Shown here: piece by piece, positions 7,816-16,635 of the stretch | Layout of the letters: each line of letters opens with the position of its first letter | Position numbering within the stretch: the first letter of the stretch is position 1 | Source of the DNA: an uncultured Flavobacteriales bacterium | GTDB taxonomy: Bacteria; Bacteroidota; Bacteroidia; Flavobacteriales; BACL11 | Reading direction: 5' to 3' | Assembly: GCA_905181635.1 (NCBI GenBank) | Contig: CAJIYM010000006.1 | Coordinates: 1-42,487 of the forward strand | Length of the DNA stretch: 42,487 bases | Position numbers and translations under genes: made by a program | Notes under the pieces: model-generated | The model's input: the letters and a program-made list of their open reading frames with translations, nothing else | Told to the model about the DNA's origin: nothing | The model's database searches: none

Positions 7816-8580
7816 ATGCCAACTATAATTACATATAATGTTAACGGAATTAGGGCTGCTATTAAAAAGGGCTTGCCTTTATGGTTAAGCGCTTCAAATG
7901 CAGATATTTTATGTTTGCAAGAAATCAAAGCAAAGCCCGAACAATTTAATGAAGCTATCTTTAATGACTTGGGTTACACATGCTTTATCAATTCTGCTGA
8001 AAAACCTGGATATAGCGGTGTTGCTATCTTGTCAAAAATGAAACCTAAGCATGTTGAGTATGGTTGCGGTATTGAAAAAATTGATTTTGAAGGTAGGGTT
8101 GTACGAGCGGATTTTGAAGATTTCTCTGTTATTAGTGTTTATTTTCCTTCAGGAAGTAATCCTTTAAGGCAAGCTTTTAAAATGGAGTTTTTGTCTTTAT
8201 TTAATGATTATGTTAAAGAATTAAAAAAGAAAATTCCAAACCTAATTATTTCAGGAGATTATAATATTTGTCATACTGAAATTGATATTCATAACCCTAA
8301 AGTTAACAAGAATTCATCAGGTTTTTTACCTGAAGAAAGAGATTGGTTGAGTCAATTTCTTGCTAGTGGTTTTGTAGACTCTTTTAGATATTTAAATGCT
8401 GAACTACATCACTATAGTTGGTGGAGTTACAGGGCAAATTCAAGAGCCAAAAACCTGGGATGGCGTATTGATTATAACATGATTTCTAATACTCTTTTGC
8501 CTAAATTAAAGCGGTCAAATATTTTGCCTTCAGCTAAGCATTCTGACCATTGCCCCGTCCTTATTGAGTTAGCGGATTAG
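7816..8580 (+). CDS. xth: Exodeoxyribonuclease III (AP endonuclease)
   Basis: A base-excision repair enzyme of the ExoIII/Ape1 family, 254 residues. The metal ligand Glu36 (LQEIKA), Tyr109 (VYFPSG), Asp148 and Asn150 (SGDYNI), Asp219 (GWRIDY) and the catalytic pair Asp244-His245 (SDHCPV) are all present. The ATG directly follows the TAA of the upstream coiled-coil gene with no gap, so it is the last gene of the DUF4197 operon. The start MPTIITYNVNGIRAA is standard for the family. Confidence 0.95.
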   Translation: MPTIITYNVNGIRAAIKKGLPLWLSASNADILCLQEIKAKPEQFNEAIFNDLGYTCFINSAEKPGYSGVAILSKMKPKHVEYGCGIEKIDFEGRVVRADFEDFSVISVYFPSGSNPLRQAFKMEFLSLFNDYVKELKKKIPNLIISGDYNICHTEIDIHNPKVNKNSSGFLPEERDWLSQFLASGFVDSFRYLNAELHHYSWWSYRANSRAKNLGWRIDYNMISNTLLPKLKRSNILPSAKHSDHCPVLIELAD

Positions 8581-8586
8581 ATTTCT

Positions 8587-8594
8587 TATATTTG
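8587..8594 (+). promoter_or_regulatory. Promoter of the methyltransferase gene
   Basis: The -7 box TATATTTG lies 20 nt after a TTG (8564-8566) that can serve as -33 box. Spacing and sequence fit Bacteroidetes promoters. The start codon is 20 nt downstream. Confidence 0.55.
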
Positions 8595-8614
8595 CAACTT
8601 TCAAAATTAATTAA

Positions 8615-9391
8615 ATGGGAATATTACAGACAGCCGAAAGAAGTTCACATCTTGACCCTTCTGAAAATGTAATTTATCAAAGACACTTAATAGCTTATAA
8701 AGAAGCTGCTAAACTAATTAGTGGAACTGTACTTGAAATAGGAAGTGGTGAGGGGTATGGGATTATGGAATTAGCTCCTTTAGCTGATAATTATATTGCA
8801 GTTGATAAGTACAATACTGAAATTAGTGATGAGTTAATGAAAACAAACAATATTACATTTATTCAAACGGAAGTACCTCCTTTAAAAGAGATTGAAGATA
8901 ATAGTATTGATTTTGTAGTTACTTTTCAAGTGATTGAGCATATTAAGGATGATGAAATGTTTTTGAAAGAAATCTATAGGGTATTGAAGCCAGGAGGGAA
9001 GGTGATCTTGACAACTCCAAATAGTATGATGTCCTTAACTAGAAACCCATGGCATATTCGTGAATATAACCCTGAACAGATGGGTGAAATGCTTAAAAAT
9101 TCATTTGACAACTATGATTTGAAAGGGGTTATTGGGAATGATAAAGTAATGGACTATTATAATAAAAATAAAGAATCTGTTCGTAAAATTACTCGTTTTG
9201 ATATTCTAAATTTTCAATACTGGCTACCTAGATGGCTGTTACAGATCCCTTATGATATCTTAAATAGATTTAACCGAAATAGTTTGCAGGTTGCTAATGA
9301 AGGAATTGTAAACTCTCTTGTCTATTCCGATTATTCAATATGTTCTTCTAGCACTGAGTGCTTAGATCACTTTTGCATTGCTACCAAGTAG
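8615..9391 (+). CDS. Class I SAM-dependent methyltransferase
   Basis: 258 residues with a Rossmann methyltransferase core. SAM motif I is VLEIGSGEGYGI (39-50), the acidic residue after beta 2 is Asp64 (IAVDKYN), the post-beta 4 segment is FQVIEHIKDDE (104-114) and the LKPGGKVILTTPN stretch (124-136) closes the core. This profile is Methyltransf_11-like, often acting on lipids, quinones or sugars. The substrate cannot be deduced. The C-terminal 100 residues are specific to this subgroup. It has its own promoter and overlaps the convergent deacetylase gene by 11 nt. Confidence 0.88.
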   Translation: MGILQTAERSSHLDPSENVIYQRHLIAYKEAAKLISGTVLEIGSGEGYGIMELAPLADNYIAVDKYNTEISDELMKTNNITFIQTEVPPLKEIEDNSIDFVVTFQVIEHIKDDEMFLKEIYRVLKPGGKVILTTPNSMMSLTRNPWHIREYNPEQMGEMLKNSFDNYDLKGVIGNDKVMDYYNKNKESVRKITRFDILNFQYWLPRWLLQIPYDILNRFNRNSLQVANEGIVNSLVYSDYSICSSSTECLDHFCIATK

Positions 9392-9992
9392 TACTAAAAA
9401 CATAACCCTCTTTTTTTAATTGCTGAATTACCTTTGCAAGTATTGGGTAAATATTTTTAAAACTAGCCTTATTGTTGTGTAATACTATTATTGATCCTGC
9501 TGTAGTGTTTTTTATAATATTTTCTTGTACTATTTTAGGGCTAGTATTCTGCTTAAAATCATAACTAAGAACATCCCATAGAATAATTTTATATTTTTCT
9601 TTGAGTACTGAAATCTGTCCTTTAGTGATTTTACCGTAAGGGGGTCGGAATAGTTTATTATTAGGCATTAATGCTTGACAACTTTCTATATCTTCTAAGT
9701 ACTTTTCTTTATTGGTAAGCCATCCGTTTTTGTGTGAATAAGAATGATTAGCTATTGTGTGACCATCTTTAATAATAGCACCTGCTAGTTCTGGAAATTT
9801 TTCTATTTGTTGTCCAACTAAAAAGAAAGTAGCTTTTATCTTTTCTTTTTTTAAAACAGATAAAATCCACGGAGTGACATTAGGGCTTGGTCCATCATCA
9901 AAAGTAAGCCATATTCTTTTATCTTGTGTCTCTTTCCTCCAAATTAATGAAGGAAAGAGTGCTTGTATAAATTTTGGTGTTGTAACAAACAA
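9381..9992 (-). CDS. Polysaccharide deacetylase (NodB homology domain)
   Basis: A zinc-dependent carbohydrate esterase 4 domain of 203 residues. TFDDGP (30-35, Asp32 base and Asp33 ligand), HSYSH (83-87, His83 and His87 ligands), RPPYG (116-120) and LH (171-172) are all present. The start is a TTG at 9992. No ATG is available upstream in frame before stops, and the N-terminus FVTTPKFIQALFPSLIWRK fits the family, which usually has a TP-I-LFPSL lead. There is no signal peptide, so it is probably cytoplasmic or membrane-associated. It follows the DUF2723 gene by 5 nt, suggesting a joint role in surface glycan handling. Confidence 0.9.
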   Translation of the reverse strand: MFVTTPKFIQALFPSLIWRKETQDKRIWLTFDDGPSPNVTPWILSVLKKEKIKATFFLVGQQIEKFPELAGAIIKDGHTIANHSYSHKNGWLTNKEKYLEDIESCQALMPNNKLFRPPYGKITKGQISVLKEKYKIILWDVLSYDFKQNTSPKIVQENIIKNTTAGSIIVLHNNKASFKNIYPILAKVIQQLKKEGYVFSTTW

Positions 9993-9997
9993 GTTTA

Positions 9998-12900
9998 TTA
10001 TTGAATGCTTAAATAGTCATCCATAAAAGTATTGATGCGATAAGTTTCATAATCAATTTCTACTTTATTACCTCCGTTGCTTTTGTAATAGATTCCATCT
10101 TGATTAGTATAAGTAAATGATAAATCTTCTAATTTATGAATCTGAATAACCCTACCTAAACTGCTAAGTACTTGTCCTACTATTCCTATGTTTTGCTTTA
10201 GCCCACTTCCACTTTCAAACTCTTTTAAGTATTTAATTTCAGTTAAGTAATCATCAATCATTACGGCTAGTACTTTTTTCGCTTTTTCATCTTCTCCTAA
10301 CTTGTAATAGATGTCAATAATTGGCAATGAAAAATAACTTAAGTTAACTACATCTCTTGGGAATTCTGCCATACATTTATCCAATGTTTCAATTGCTCTA
10401 ACTGTATCTCCTTTAATAAATAAAGCTTCTGCTAAACGTGAGTAATTATTTCTGAAATTCATTACCATTCTAGTGTTAGTTTCATCAAAATATAAATCAG
10501 GATTATTGAAGCCTCCCCATTTAAAATTTCCTACTAATCTTTCATACATTTTTTCGGCATGTACAATTCCTGTTTGTCCATCAGGAGATTGGGCTACATA
10601 AGGGACAAGTCTATATGCTAGACCTTCTAACTGAAAGTATTTTTCTAAGCCCATGAAGTTATCTCTTCCCACAGTAATAGCAAAATATATAGGGCGTTCC
10701 CAATTGAAGTTGGCTAAAATGTCCAGCACCATTAATTTGTTTTTATAAAGCCCGTTTCCTTTTAATTTGAATTTTATTTCATCTACAATTTTTTCGTGAT
10801 ATTCTTTAGGGATAAATGATTTTACATTTTCTTTATTTACTGAAAGCTTTAGTTTCTTAGTAGGGCAATAACTTCTTAGTCCCGCAGAAGTATTTATCTT
10901 GGCTTTAGCACTCTTACTATTAATAAAATTTACGACATCCTTTACTTCAACATAATCTTTAAATCGTTCATTTATTGGAGTATAATCTCTTGTTCCCGCC
11001 CTGTAATCATCATGTTCTAATGATGATGGGATAGGAGCTGCATCATATGATGCTCTTTTCATTTGATCAATATACCAAGGAGTATTGAATAAAGATAAAT
11101 TAACTACTTTAATATCTGTTCGTATACCTTCTACTTCCTGCGCATACCAAAGAGGGAAAGTATCATTGTCACCATTTGTGAATAATATAGCATTTTCATC
11201 ACATGAGTTTAGGTAGTTTTTTGCAACCTCTAAAGCAGTAAATCTTCCACTTCTATCATGATCATCCCAGTTTTCAGCTGCCATTAGTGTTGGGATAATA
11301 AGTGCTATAATGGTGGCTAAGCCCGCACTTGCAGAGGAATTCATTTTTTTACTTAAAAAGTCATAGATTCCTAAAACTCCCATTCCTATCCAGATTGAAA
11401 AAGCATAAAAAGAACCAACATAGGCATAATCCCTTTCTCTTGGTTGAAATGGTACAACGTTTAAATAAATGATAATTAAGACCCCAGTAAATAAGAAAAA
11501 TAATAAAACAGTTAAGGCATCTTGGTTGTTTTGTTTAAAGTGGAATAACATTCCAATTAAGCCTAAAATTAGTGGTAGGAAGTAATAATGATTTTTCCCT
11601 TTATTTTTCCCTAAATAATCCGGCACATCTACTTCTGCCGAAGGTGTTCCTAATCTTGCATTATCAATAAATCCTATTCCACTTTCCCAGTTTCCTTTTA
11701 AGGAATTCCCATCCATATTCATAAAATCATTCTGCCTTCCAGCAAAATTCCACATAAAATAACGAATATATGACCAGCCAATTTGGTATTTGAAAAAATA
11801 GGTTAGGTTTTGACCAAAAGTAGGCTTTGCATCTTTGTTTTTAAGACCTGCCCAACTTACATAACCTCCTGCATGTCTAGCTTGGGTATTGCTCCATATT
11901 CTAGGGAAAAACATTTTATCTTTTTTGCTGTAATTTGGAAGCGTATTTTTTCTCTTGTCTATTACAACATATTTGCCTTTCTTTTCATCTTTTGCGTAAA
12001 CAGGATTTCCATCCAAATATGGTTTTTTGCTATCTAATTTTGCATTAAAATGTTGCCCGTAAACTATCGGCCAGCTCCCATACTGTTCTCTTTTTAAATA
12101 TGATAAAAGTCCGACTGCATCTTCAGGATTGTTCTCATCAATAGGAGGGTTTGCATTAGATCGGACAACTAAAATTGCGAATGATGAATACCCTATTAGT
12201 AACATCATAACTCCTAATATTGCAGTATTCCAAACCCCTTTATTGTGTTTCTTGGTGTAAGATAATCCGAATGCAATAGCCCCTATCACTGAAAGGAAGT
12301 AAATAATAGTTCCTGAGTTAAATGGCAAGCCTATTGTATTTACAAAAAATAACTCAAAAGTAGAGATTAAACTTACAGCACCTGGAATAATAACTCCCTG
12401 AACTAACCCTAGTAATATCATTGAAATGATGAATGCTTTTATCGCTCCAGACTTTGTGTATTGGTATTTTTTATAATAGTAAATCATTCCCATTGCAGGT
12501 ATTGTAAGTAAGGATAATAAATGAACCCCAACTGAAAGTCCTATTAAATAAGCAATTAAAACAAGCCATCTGCTCGCTAGAGGTTGGTCAGCTTCTTGCT
12601 CCCATTTCATAATACACCAAAAAGTTATGGCTGTAAAAAAGGATGACATAGCGTACACTTCTCCCTCAACGGCCGAGAACCAAAAAGAGTCAGAAAAGGT
12701 ATAGGCTAAAGCTCCTACAAGACCACTTCCTAAAACAGCATATATTCTACCCGTTTCATAATTATTACCTTTGAAAAACATCTTTCTTCCAAAGGCTGTA
12801 ATAGTCCAAAATAGAAATAGAATGGTAAATGAGGAGCATAATGCAGATAGAATATTGATAGCAACTGCTACTTCTGAAGTTCCTTGAGCTGCAAAAAGCG

Positions 12901-13093
12901 TAAAAATTCTACCAAATAACTGAAATAATGGAGCTCCAGGAGGATGTCCAACTTGTAATTTATATGCGGTTGCAATATACTCACCACAATCCCAAAAACT
13001 CACGGTTTGTTCAATAGTGGATAGATAAACAAATGAAGCTATTAAAAACACGCTCCATCCAATAATATTATTTAGTTTTTTAAATTGATTCAT
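9998..13093 (-). CDS. DUF2723 multi-pass membrane protein (GT-C glycosyltransferase-like)
   Basis: A 1,031-residue inner membrane protein. The N-terminal DUF2723 domain begins with a helix and the hallmark SFWDCGEYIATAY (32-44; Asp35 and Glu38 sit where GT-C enzymes carry catalytic acids), then HPPGAPLFQLFGR (50-62). At least ten hydrophobic helices lie within the first ~590 residues. A large soluble C-terminal part follows, containing NGDNDTFPLWYAQEV and a TPR-like tail near residues 880-960. DUF2723 proteins resemble protein O-mannosyltransferases; the acceptor here is unknown. The deacetylase gene follows 5 nt downstream. Its promoter may be a TACATTCG box. Confidence 0.9.
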   Translation of the reverse strand: MNQFKKLNNIIGWSVFLIASFVYLSTIEQTVSFWDCGEYIATAYKLQVGHPPGAPLFQLFGRIFTLFAAQGTSEVAVAINILSALCSSFTILFLFWTITAFGRKMFFKGNNYETGRIYAVLGSGLVGALAYTFSDSFWFSAVEGEVYAMSSFFTAITFWCIMKWEQEADQPLASRWLVLIAYLIGLSVGVHLLSLLTIPAMGMIYYYKKYQYTKSGAIKAFIISMILLGLVQGVIIPGAVSLISTFELFFVNTIGLPFNSGTIIYFLSVIGAIAFGLSYTKKHNKGVWNTAILGVMMLLIGYSSFAILVVRSNANPPIDENNPEDAVGLLSYLKREQYGSWPIVYGQHFNAKLDSKKPYLDGNPVYAKDEKKGKYVVIDKRKNTLPNYSKKDKMFFPRIWSNTQARHAGGYVSWAGLKNKDAKPTFGQNLTYFFKYQIGWSYIRYFMWNFAGRQNDFMNMDGNSLKGNWESGIGFIDNARLGTPSAEVDVPDYLGKNKGKNHYYFLPLILGLIGMLFHFKQNNQDALTVLLFFLFTGVLIIIYLNVVPFQPRERDYAYVGSFYAFSIWIGMGVLGIYDFLSKKMNSSASAGLATIIALIIPTLMAAENWDDHDRSGRFTALEVAKNYLNSCDENAILFTNGDNDTFPLWYAQEVEGIRTDIKVVNLSLFNTPWYIDQMKRASYDAAPIPSSLEHDDYRAGTRDYTPINERFKDYVEVKDVVNFINSKSAKAKINTSAGLRSYCPTKKLKLSVNKENVKSFIPKEYHEKIVDEIKFKLKGNGLYKNKLMVLDILANFNWERPIYFAITVGRDNFMGLEKYFQLEGLAYRLVPYVAQSPDGQTGIVHAEKMYERLVGNFKWGGFNNPDLYFDETNTRMVMNFRNNYSRLAEALFIKGDTVRAIETLDKCMAEFPRDVVNLSYFSLPIIDIYYKLGEDEKAKKVLAVMIDDYLTEIKYLKEFESGSGLKQNIGIVGQVLSSLGRVIQIHKLEDLSFTYTNQDGIYYKSNGGNKVEIDYETYRINTFMDDYLSIQ

Positions 13094-13122
13094 CTTTAAA
13101 TAGTACTTTTTTGTTAGGATGG

Positions 13123-13130
13123 CGAATGTA
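13123..13130 (-). promoter_or_regulatory. Possible -7 box of the DUF2723 gene
   Basis: On the minus strand the octamer reads TACATTCG, one mismatch from TAnnTTTG, and lies 29 nt before the start codon. No clear -33 box. Confidence 0.3.
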
Positions 13131-13188
13131 TAAAATTAATTATTGATTTCTGTCTTGATTTTATAATAACGAAAAAATGAGAATTTAT

Positions 13189-13218
13189 TTTGTACTTCTT
13201 ACTTAATTGTTATTTTTG
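13189..13218 (+). promoter_or_regulatory. Promoter of tRNA-Gln
   Basis: TTTG (13189-13192) and TATTTTTG (13211-13218) are separated by 18 nt, a textbook Bacteroidetes -33/-7 pair. The tRNA begins 17 nt after the -7 box. Confidence 0.7.
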
Positions 13219-13235
13219 CCGACCAATTTGTACAT

Positions 13236-13308
13236 TGCCCGATGGTGTAACTGGCAACACGTCTGCTTTTGGTGCAGAAGAGTCTAGGTTCGAGCCCTAG
13301 TCGGGCAA
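13236..13308 (+). tRNA. tRNA-Gln (anticodon TTG)
   Basis: A 73-nt cloverleaf. Acceptor TGCCCGA (13236-13242) pairs with TCGGGCA (13301-13307), discriminator A. A U1-A72 pair is usual for tRNA-Gln. Anticodon stem TCTGC/GCAGA encloses TTTTGGT, giving TTG. The T-arm has GGTTCGAGCCC. CCA is not encoded. No clear terminator follows. Confidence 0.95.
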
Positions 13309-13776
13309 CTTTTTGCAAATTGGAGTTTAATTTACTATCTGCGCAAATAATTTCAGGACGCACATTATGTAAATTTCCTAATTTTTTGTTCATAAGTGAT
13401 ATGCGTAAGGTTTCTAATGGACTGAAAATTTTTCTTGTTTTAAGTTATAATTTCAATTATTTAATTCTACTAATTTAATATTTTAGGTTTCATAAATATC
13501 TAGAAATGAGGCTATAGGTGTAGTTTTATTTGTAACTGTTTTATTTTATTTAGCGTATGATAAAGAATTATAATTGTAGATTTTTTTAGAATATTATATT
13601 GATTTGTCTAAATAATTTTTAATTAATTATGATAAGTATTCTTTGAAAAATATTCGTAGAATGTTGATGATTACATTATAGGTAATTAAATAATTTTGTA
13701 TATTCGCAAACAATATTACTATTACGACAAATGATAGTTTAGAATAAGTATCAAAATAAGTATTAAAACAAATATT
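13309..13776 (+). other. AT-rich intergenic region upstream of the giant adhesin gene
   Basis: 468 nt without a supported gene; short open frames here start in or cross tRNA-Gln and have no homology that I recognise. The 3' end carries candidate -7 boxes for the adhesin: TAATTTTG (13691-13698) and TATATTCG (13699-13706), 70-79 nt before the ATG. A small direct repeat AATAAGTAT (13744-13752 and about 13757-13765) lies in the leader. No strong hairpin was seen. Confidence 0.5.
13691..13706 (+). promoter_or_regulatory. Candidate promoter -7 box(es) of the adhesin gene
   Basis: TAATTTTG matches TAnnTTTG and abuts TATATTCG, which has one mismatch. Neither has a good TTTG at 18-20 nt upstream, so the choice is open. 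The predicted leader is about 65-75 nt. Confidence 0.35.
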
Positions 13777-16635
13777 ATGAAAAGAAATTTTATCAAAAGT
13801 TTATTAAACTTTACATTAGTTTTTTGTTTAGGTTTTTTATTGAATCCTACAACAATTATTGCTCAAAACCTTAATGATTTTTCACCAACTGTTTCAATTT
13901 CACTTTCGAATACTGATTGTGATAGTTTAACAGATTTAACTGTTACTGTAAGTCAGGATGCTGGTGAGGTAGATATGTTGACTTCATTATTTACAACAGA
14001 TGCAGGTTCTTTTGATATTTCAAGCATGTCTTCTGGAGATATTATTGGTTCAGCTAGTATTGTTGCTGGTGCAGGTTTAAATACAGTTAATACTAATTTG
14101 GTAGTTGTTTCAACAGTTGGTTCTACTCAAGCAATTATTGAATCTTTGGATATAACTACTGGATTATCTTTAGGTACTTTTACGATTAACAATTTAAATC
14201 CAGGAGTTAGTATATCAGCTACTTCTATTCCTGATGGGAATAGTTTTACTATTGGTAGCTCAAGTACTATTAACTTTCTTAATGTATTTATTAATCCTAC
14301 TGCAGGATCTTTAACAGTCACTTCCACAATTGATTCTGAGTTAGGAAATATTGATGTTCAAACATTTCCGTTTGCTATTGTTTGTGTAGTCTTAGATTTT
14401 TCACCAACTGTTTCAATTTCACTTTCGAATACTGATTGTGATAGTTTAACAGATTTAACTGTTACTGTAAGTCAGGATGCTGGTGAGGTAGATATGTTGA
14501 CTTCATTATTTACAACAGATGCAGGTTCTTTTGATATTTCAAGCATGTCTTCTGGAGATATTATTGGTTCAGCTAGTATTGTTGCTGGTGCAGGTTTAAA
14601 TACAGTTAATACTAATTTGGTAGTTGTTTCAACAGTTGGTTCTACTCAAGCAATTATTGAATCTTTGGATATAACTACTGGATTATCTTTAGGTACTTTT
14701 ACGATTAACAATTTAAATCCAGGAGTTAGTATATCAGCTACTTCTATTCCTGATGGGAATAGTTTTACTATTGGTAGCTCAAGTACTATTAACTTTCTTA
14801 ATGTATTTATTAATCCTACTGCAGGATCTTTAACAGTCACTTCCACAATTGATTCTGAGTTAGGAAATATTGATGTTCAAACATTTCCGTTTGCTATTGT
14901 TTGTGTAGTCTTAGATTTTTCACCAACTGTTTCAATTTCACTTTCGAATACTGATTGTGATAGTTTAACAGATTTAACTGTTACTGTAAGTCAGGATGCT
15001 GGTGAGGTAGATATGTTGACTTCATTATTTACAACAGATGCAGGTTCTTTTGATATTTCAAGCATGTCTTCTGGAGATATTATTGGTTCAGCTAGTATTG
15101 TTGCTGGTGCAGGTTTAAATACAGTTAATACTAATTTGGTAGTTGTTTCAACAGTTGGTTCTACTCAAGCAATTATTGAATCTTTGGATATAACTACTGG
15201 ATTATCTTTAGGTACTTTTACGATTAACAATTTAAATCCAGGAGTTAGTATATCAGCTACTTCTATTCCTGATGGGAATAGTTTTACTATTGGTAGCTCA
15301 AGTACTATTAACTTTCTTAATGTATTTATTAATCCTACTGCAGGATCTTTAACAGTCACTTCCACAATTGATTCTGAGTTAGGAAATATTGATGTTCAAA
15401 CATTTCCGTTTGCTATTGTTTGTGTAGTCTTAGATTTTTCACCAACTGTTTCAATTTCACTTTCGAATACTGATTGTGATAGTTTAACAGATTTAACTGT
15501 TACTGTAAGTCAGGATGCTGGTGAGGTAGATATGTTGACTTCATTATTTACAACAGATGCAGGTTCTTTTGATATTTCAAGCATGTCTTCTGGAGATATT
15601 ATTGGTTCAGCTAGTATTGTTGCTGGTGCAGGTTTAAATACAGTTAATACTAATTTGGTAGTTGTTTCAACAGTTGGTTCTACTCAAGCAATTATTGAAT
15701 CTTTGGATATAACTACTGGATTATCTTTAGGTACTTTTACGATTAACAATTTAAATCCAGGAGTTAGTATATCAGCTACTTCTATTCCTGATGGGAATAG
15801 TTTTACTATTGGTAGCTCAAGTACTATTAACTTTCTTAATGTATTTATTAATCCTACTGCAGGATCTTTAACAGTCACTTCCACAATTGATTCTGAGTTA
15901 GGAAATATTGATGTTCAAACATTTCCGTTTGCTATTGTTTGTGTAGTCTTAGATTTTTCACCAACTGTTTCAATTTCACTTTCGAATACTGATTGTGATA
16001 GTTTAACAGATTTAACTGTTACTGTAAGTCAGGATGCTGGTGAGGTAGATATGTTGACTTCATTATTTACAACAGATGCAGGTTCTTTTGATATTTCAAG
16101 CATGTCTTCTGGAGATATTATTGGTTCAGCTAGTATTGTTGCTGGTGCAGGTTTAAATACAGTTAATACTAATTTGGTAGTTGTTTCAACAGTTGGTTCT
16201 ACTCAAGCAATTATTGAATCTTTGGATATAACTACTGGATTATCTTTAGGTACTTTTACGATTAACAATTTAAATCCAGGAGTTAGTATATCAGCTACTT
16301 CTATTCCTGATGGGAATAGTTTTACTATTGGTAGCTCAAGTACTATTAACTTTCTTAATGTATTTATTAATCCTACTGCAGGATCTTTAACAGTCACTTC
16401 CACAATTGATTCTGAGTTAGGAAATATTGATGTTCAAACATTTCCGTTTCTATTTTTGTATAGCTTAGTGAATGGTTGTACAGATGTTACTGCCTTTAAT
16501 TATGATGCTTTAGCAAATCAGATTTCATGTTACTGTAGTGATGTGTCAGGTTATGTTATTATTTTTACAACAGATGAGGTTCTGATAGTTAGAATGGTTG
16601 TACAGATGTTACTGCCTTTAATTATGATGCTTTAG
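13777..16635 (+). CDS. Giant repeat adhesin, N-terminal part (signal peptide and 5 x 173-aa repeats)
   Basis: The first open frame of the adhesin locus, 952 residues. A signal peptide (positively charged MKRNFIK, hydrophobic core, TTIIAQ at 25-30) is followed from residue 34 by five 173-residue units, identical in sequence, each starting DFSPTVSISLSN and ending AIVCVVL. The units are Ser/Thr/Val/Ile rich, look like an all-beta surface domain that I do not recognise, and have no Lys, Arg or His. Each has about 16 acidic residues. The final ~60 residues begin a 26-aa NGCTD repeat and then go out of frame (from about 16519) to a stop at 16633. This tail is probably an artefact: the region is a deletion-damaged copy of the downstream repeat, and the real gene very likely continues in the frame of 16668-25073. 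Alone it lacks any sorting domain. Confidence 0.8.
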   Translation: MKRNFIKSLLNFTLVFCLGFLLNPTTIIAQNLNDFSPTVSISLSNTDCDSLTDLTVTVSQDAGEVDMLTSLFTTDAGSFDISSMSSGDIIGSASIVAGAGLNTVNTNLVVVSTVGSTQAIIESLDITTGLSLGTFTINNLNPGVSISATSIPDGNSFTIGSSSTINFLNVFINPTAGSLTVTSTIDSELGNIDVQTFPFAIVCVVLDFSPTVSISLSNTDCDSLTDLTVTVSQDAGEVDMLTSLFTTDAGSFDISSMSSGDIIGSASIVAGAGLNTVNTNLVVVSTVGSTQAIIESLDITTGLSLGTFTINNLNPGVSISATSIPDGNSFTIGSSSTINFLNVFINPTAGSLTVTSTIDSELGNIDVQTFPFAIVCVVLDFSPTVSISLSNTDCDSLTDLTVTVSQDAGEVDMLTSLFTTDAGSFDISSMSSGDIIGSASIVAGAGLNTVNTNLVVVSTVGSTQAIIESLDITTGLSLGTFTINNLNPGVSISATSIPDGNSFTIGSSSTINFLNVFINPTAGSLTVTSTIDSELGNIDVQTFPFAIVCVVLDFSPTVSISLSNTDCDSLTDLTVTVSQDAGEVDMLTSLFTTDAGSFDISSMSSGDIIGSASIVAGAGLNTVNTNLVVVSTVGSTQAIIESLDITTGLSLGTFTINNLNPGVSISATSIPDGNSFTIGSSSTINFLNVFINPTAGSLTVTSTIDSELGNIDVQTFPFAIVCVVLDFSPTVSISLSNTDCDSLTDLTVTVSQDAGEVDMLTSLFTTDAGSFDISSMSSGDIIGSASIVAGAGLNTVNTNLVVVSTVGSTQAIIESLDITTGLSLGTFTINNLNPGVSISATSIPDGNSFTIGSSSTINFLNVFINPTAGSLTVTSTIDSELGNIDVQTFPFLFLYSLVNGCTDVTAFNYDALANQISCYCSDVSGYVIIFTTDEVLIVRMVVQMLLPLIMML
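13876..16449 (+). repeat. 519-bp tandem repeat array, 5 copies
   Basis: Units begin at 13876, 14395, 14914, 15433 and 15952, with exact period 519 bp (173 codons). By eye the copies are identical at every base, synonymous sites included. The fifth is complete to about 16449, where the sequence becomes damaged. The product of each unit lacks basic and aromatic-ring Tyr/Trp residues. Confidence 0.95.
16450..16592 (+). other. Deletion-damaged junction between the two adhesin frames
   Basis: The stretch is an exact ordered subsequence of expected repeat DNA. At 16450-16470 three G are missing relative to a junction encoding FAIVCIAVV-NGC. At 16519-16540 eight bases are missing from the end of one 78-bp unit. 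At 16541-16592 twenty-six bases are missing from a whole unit. There are no substitutions. The total is 37 missing bases. Adding 37 to the 2,891-nt offset of the two frames gives 2,928, divisible by 3, so one continuous frame is restored. The likely cause is uncorrected long-read deletion error in the consensus. Confidence 0.85.

Noticed and set aside
13199..13478. Short open frames on both strands over tRNA-Gln
   Set aside because: Both run through the tRNA gene and show no recognisable protein features.
14127..16403. Five identical 66-codon open frames on the minus strand
   Set aside because: They recur every 519 bp because the underlying plus-strand repeat is identical, and they have no start context or homology.
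16450..16592. Programmed frameshift or phase-variation switch between the two adhesin frames
   Set aside because: No slippery homopolymer or short-repeat tract sits at the break. The pattern is 37 scattered deletions without substitutions, which fits consensus error better.
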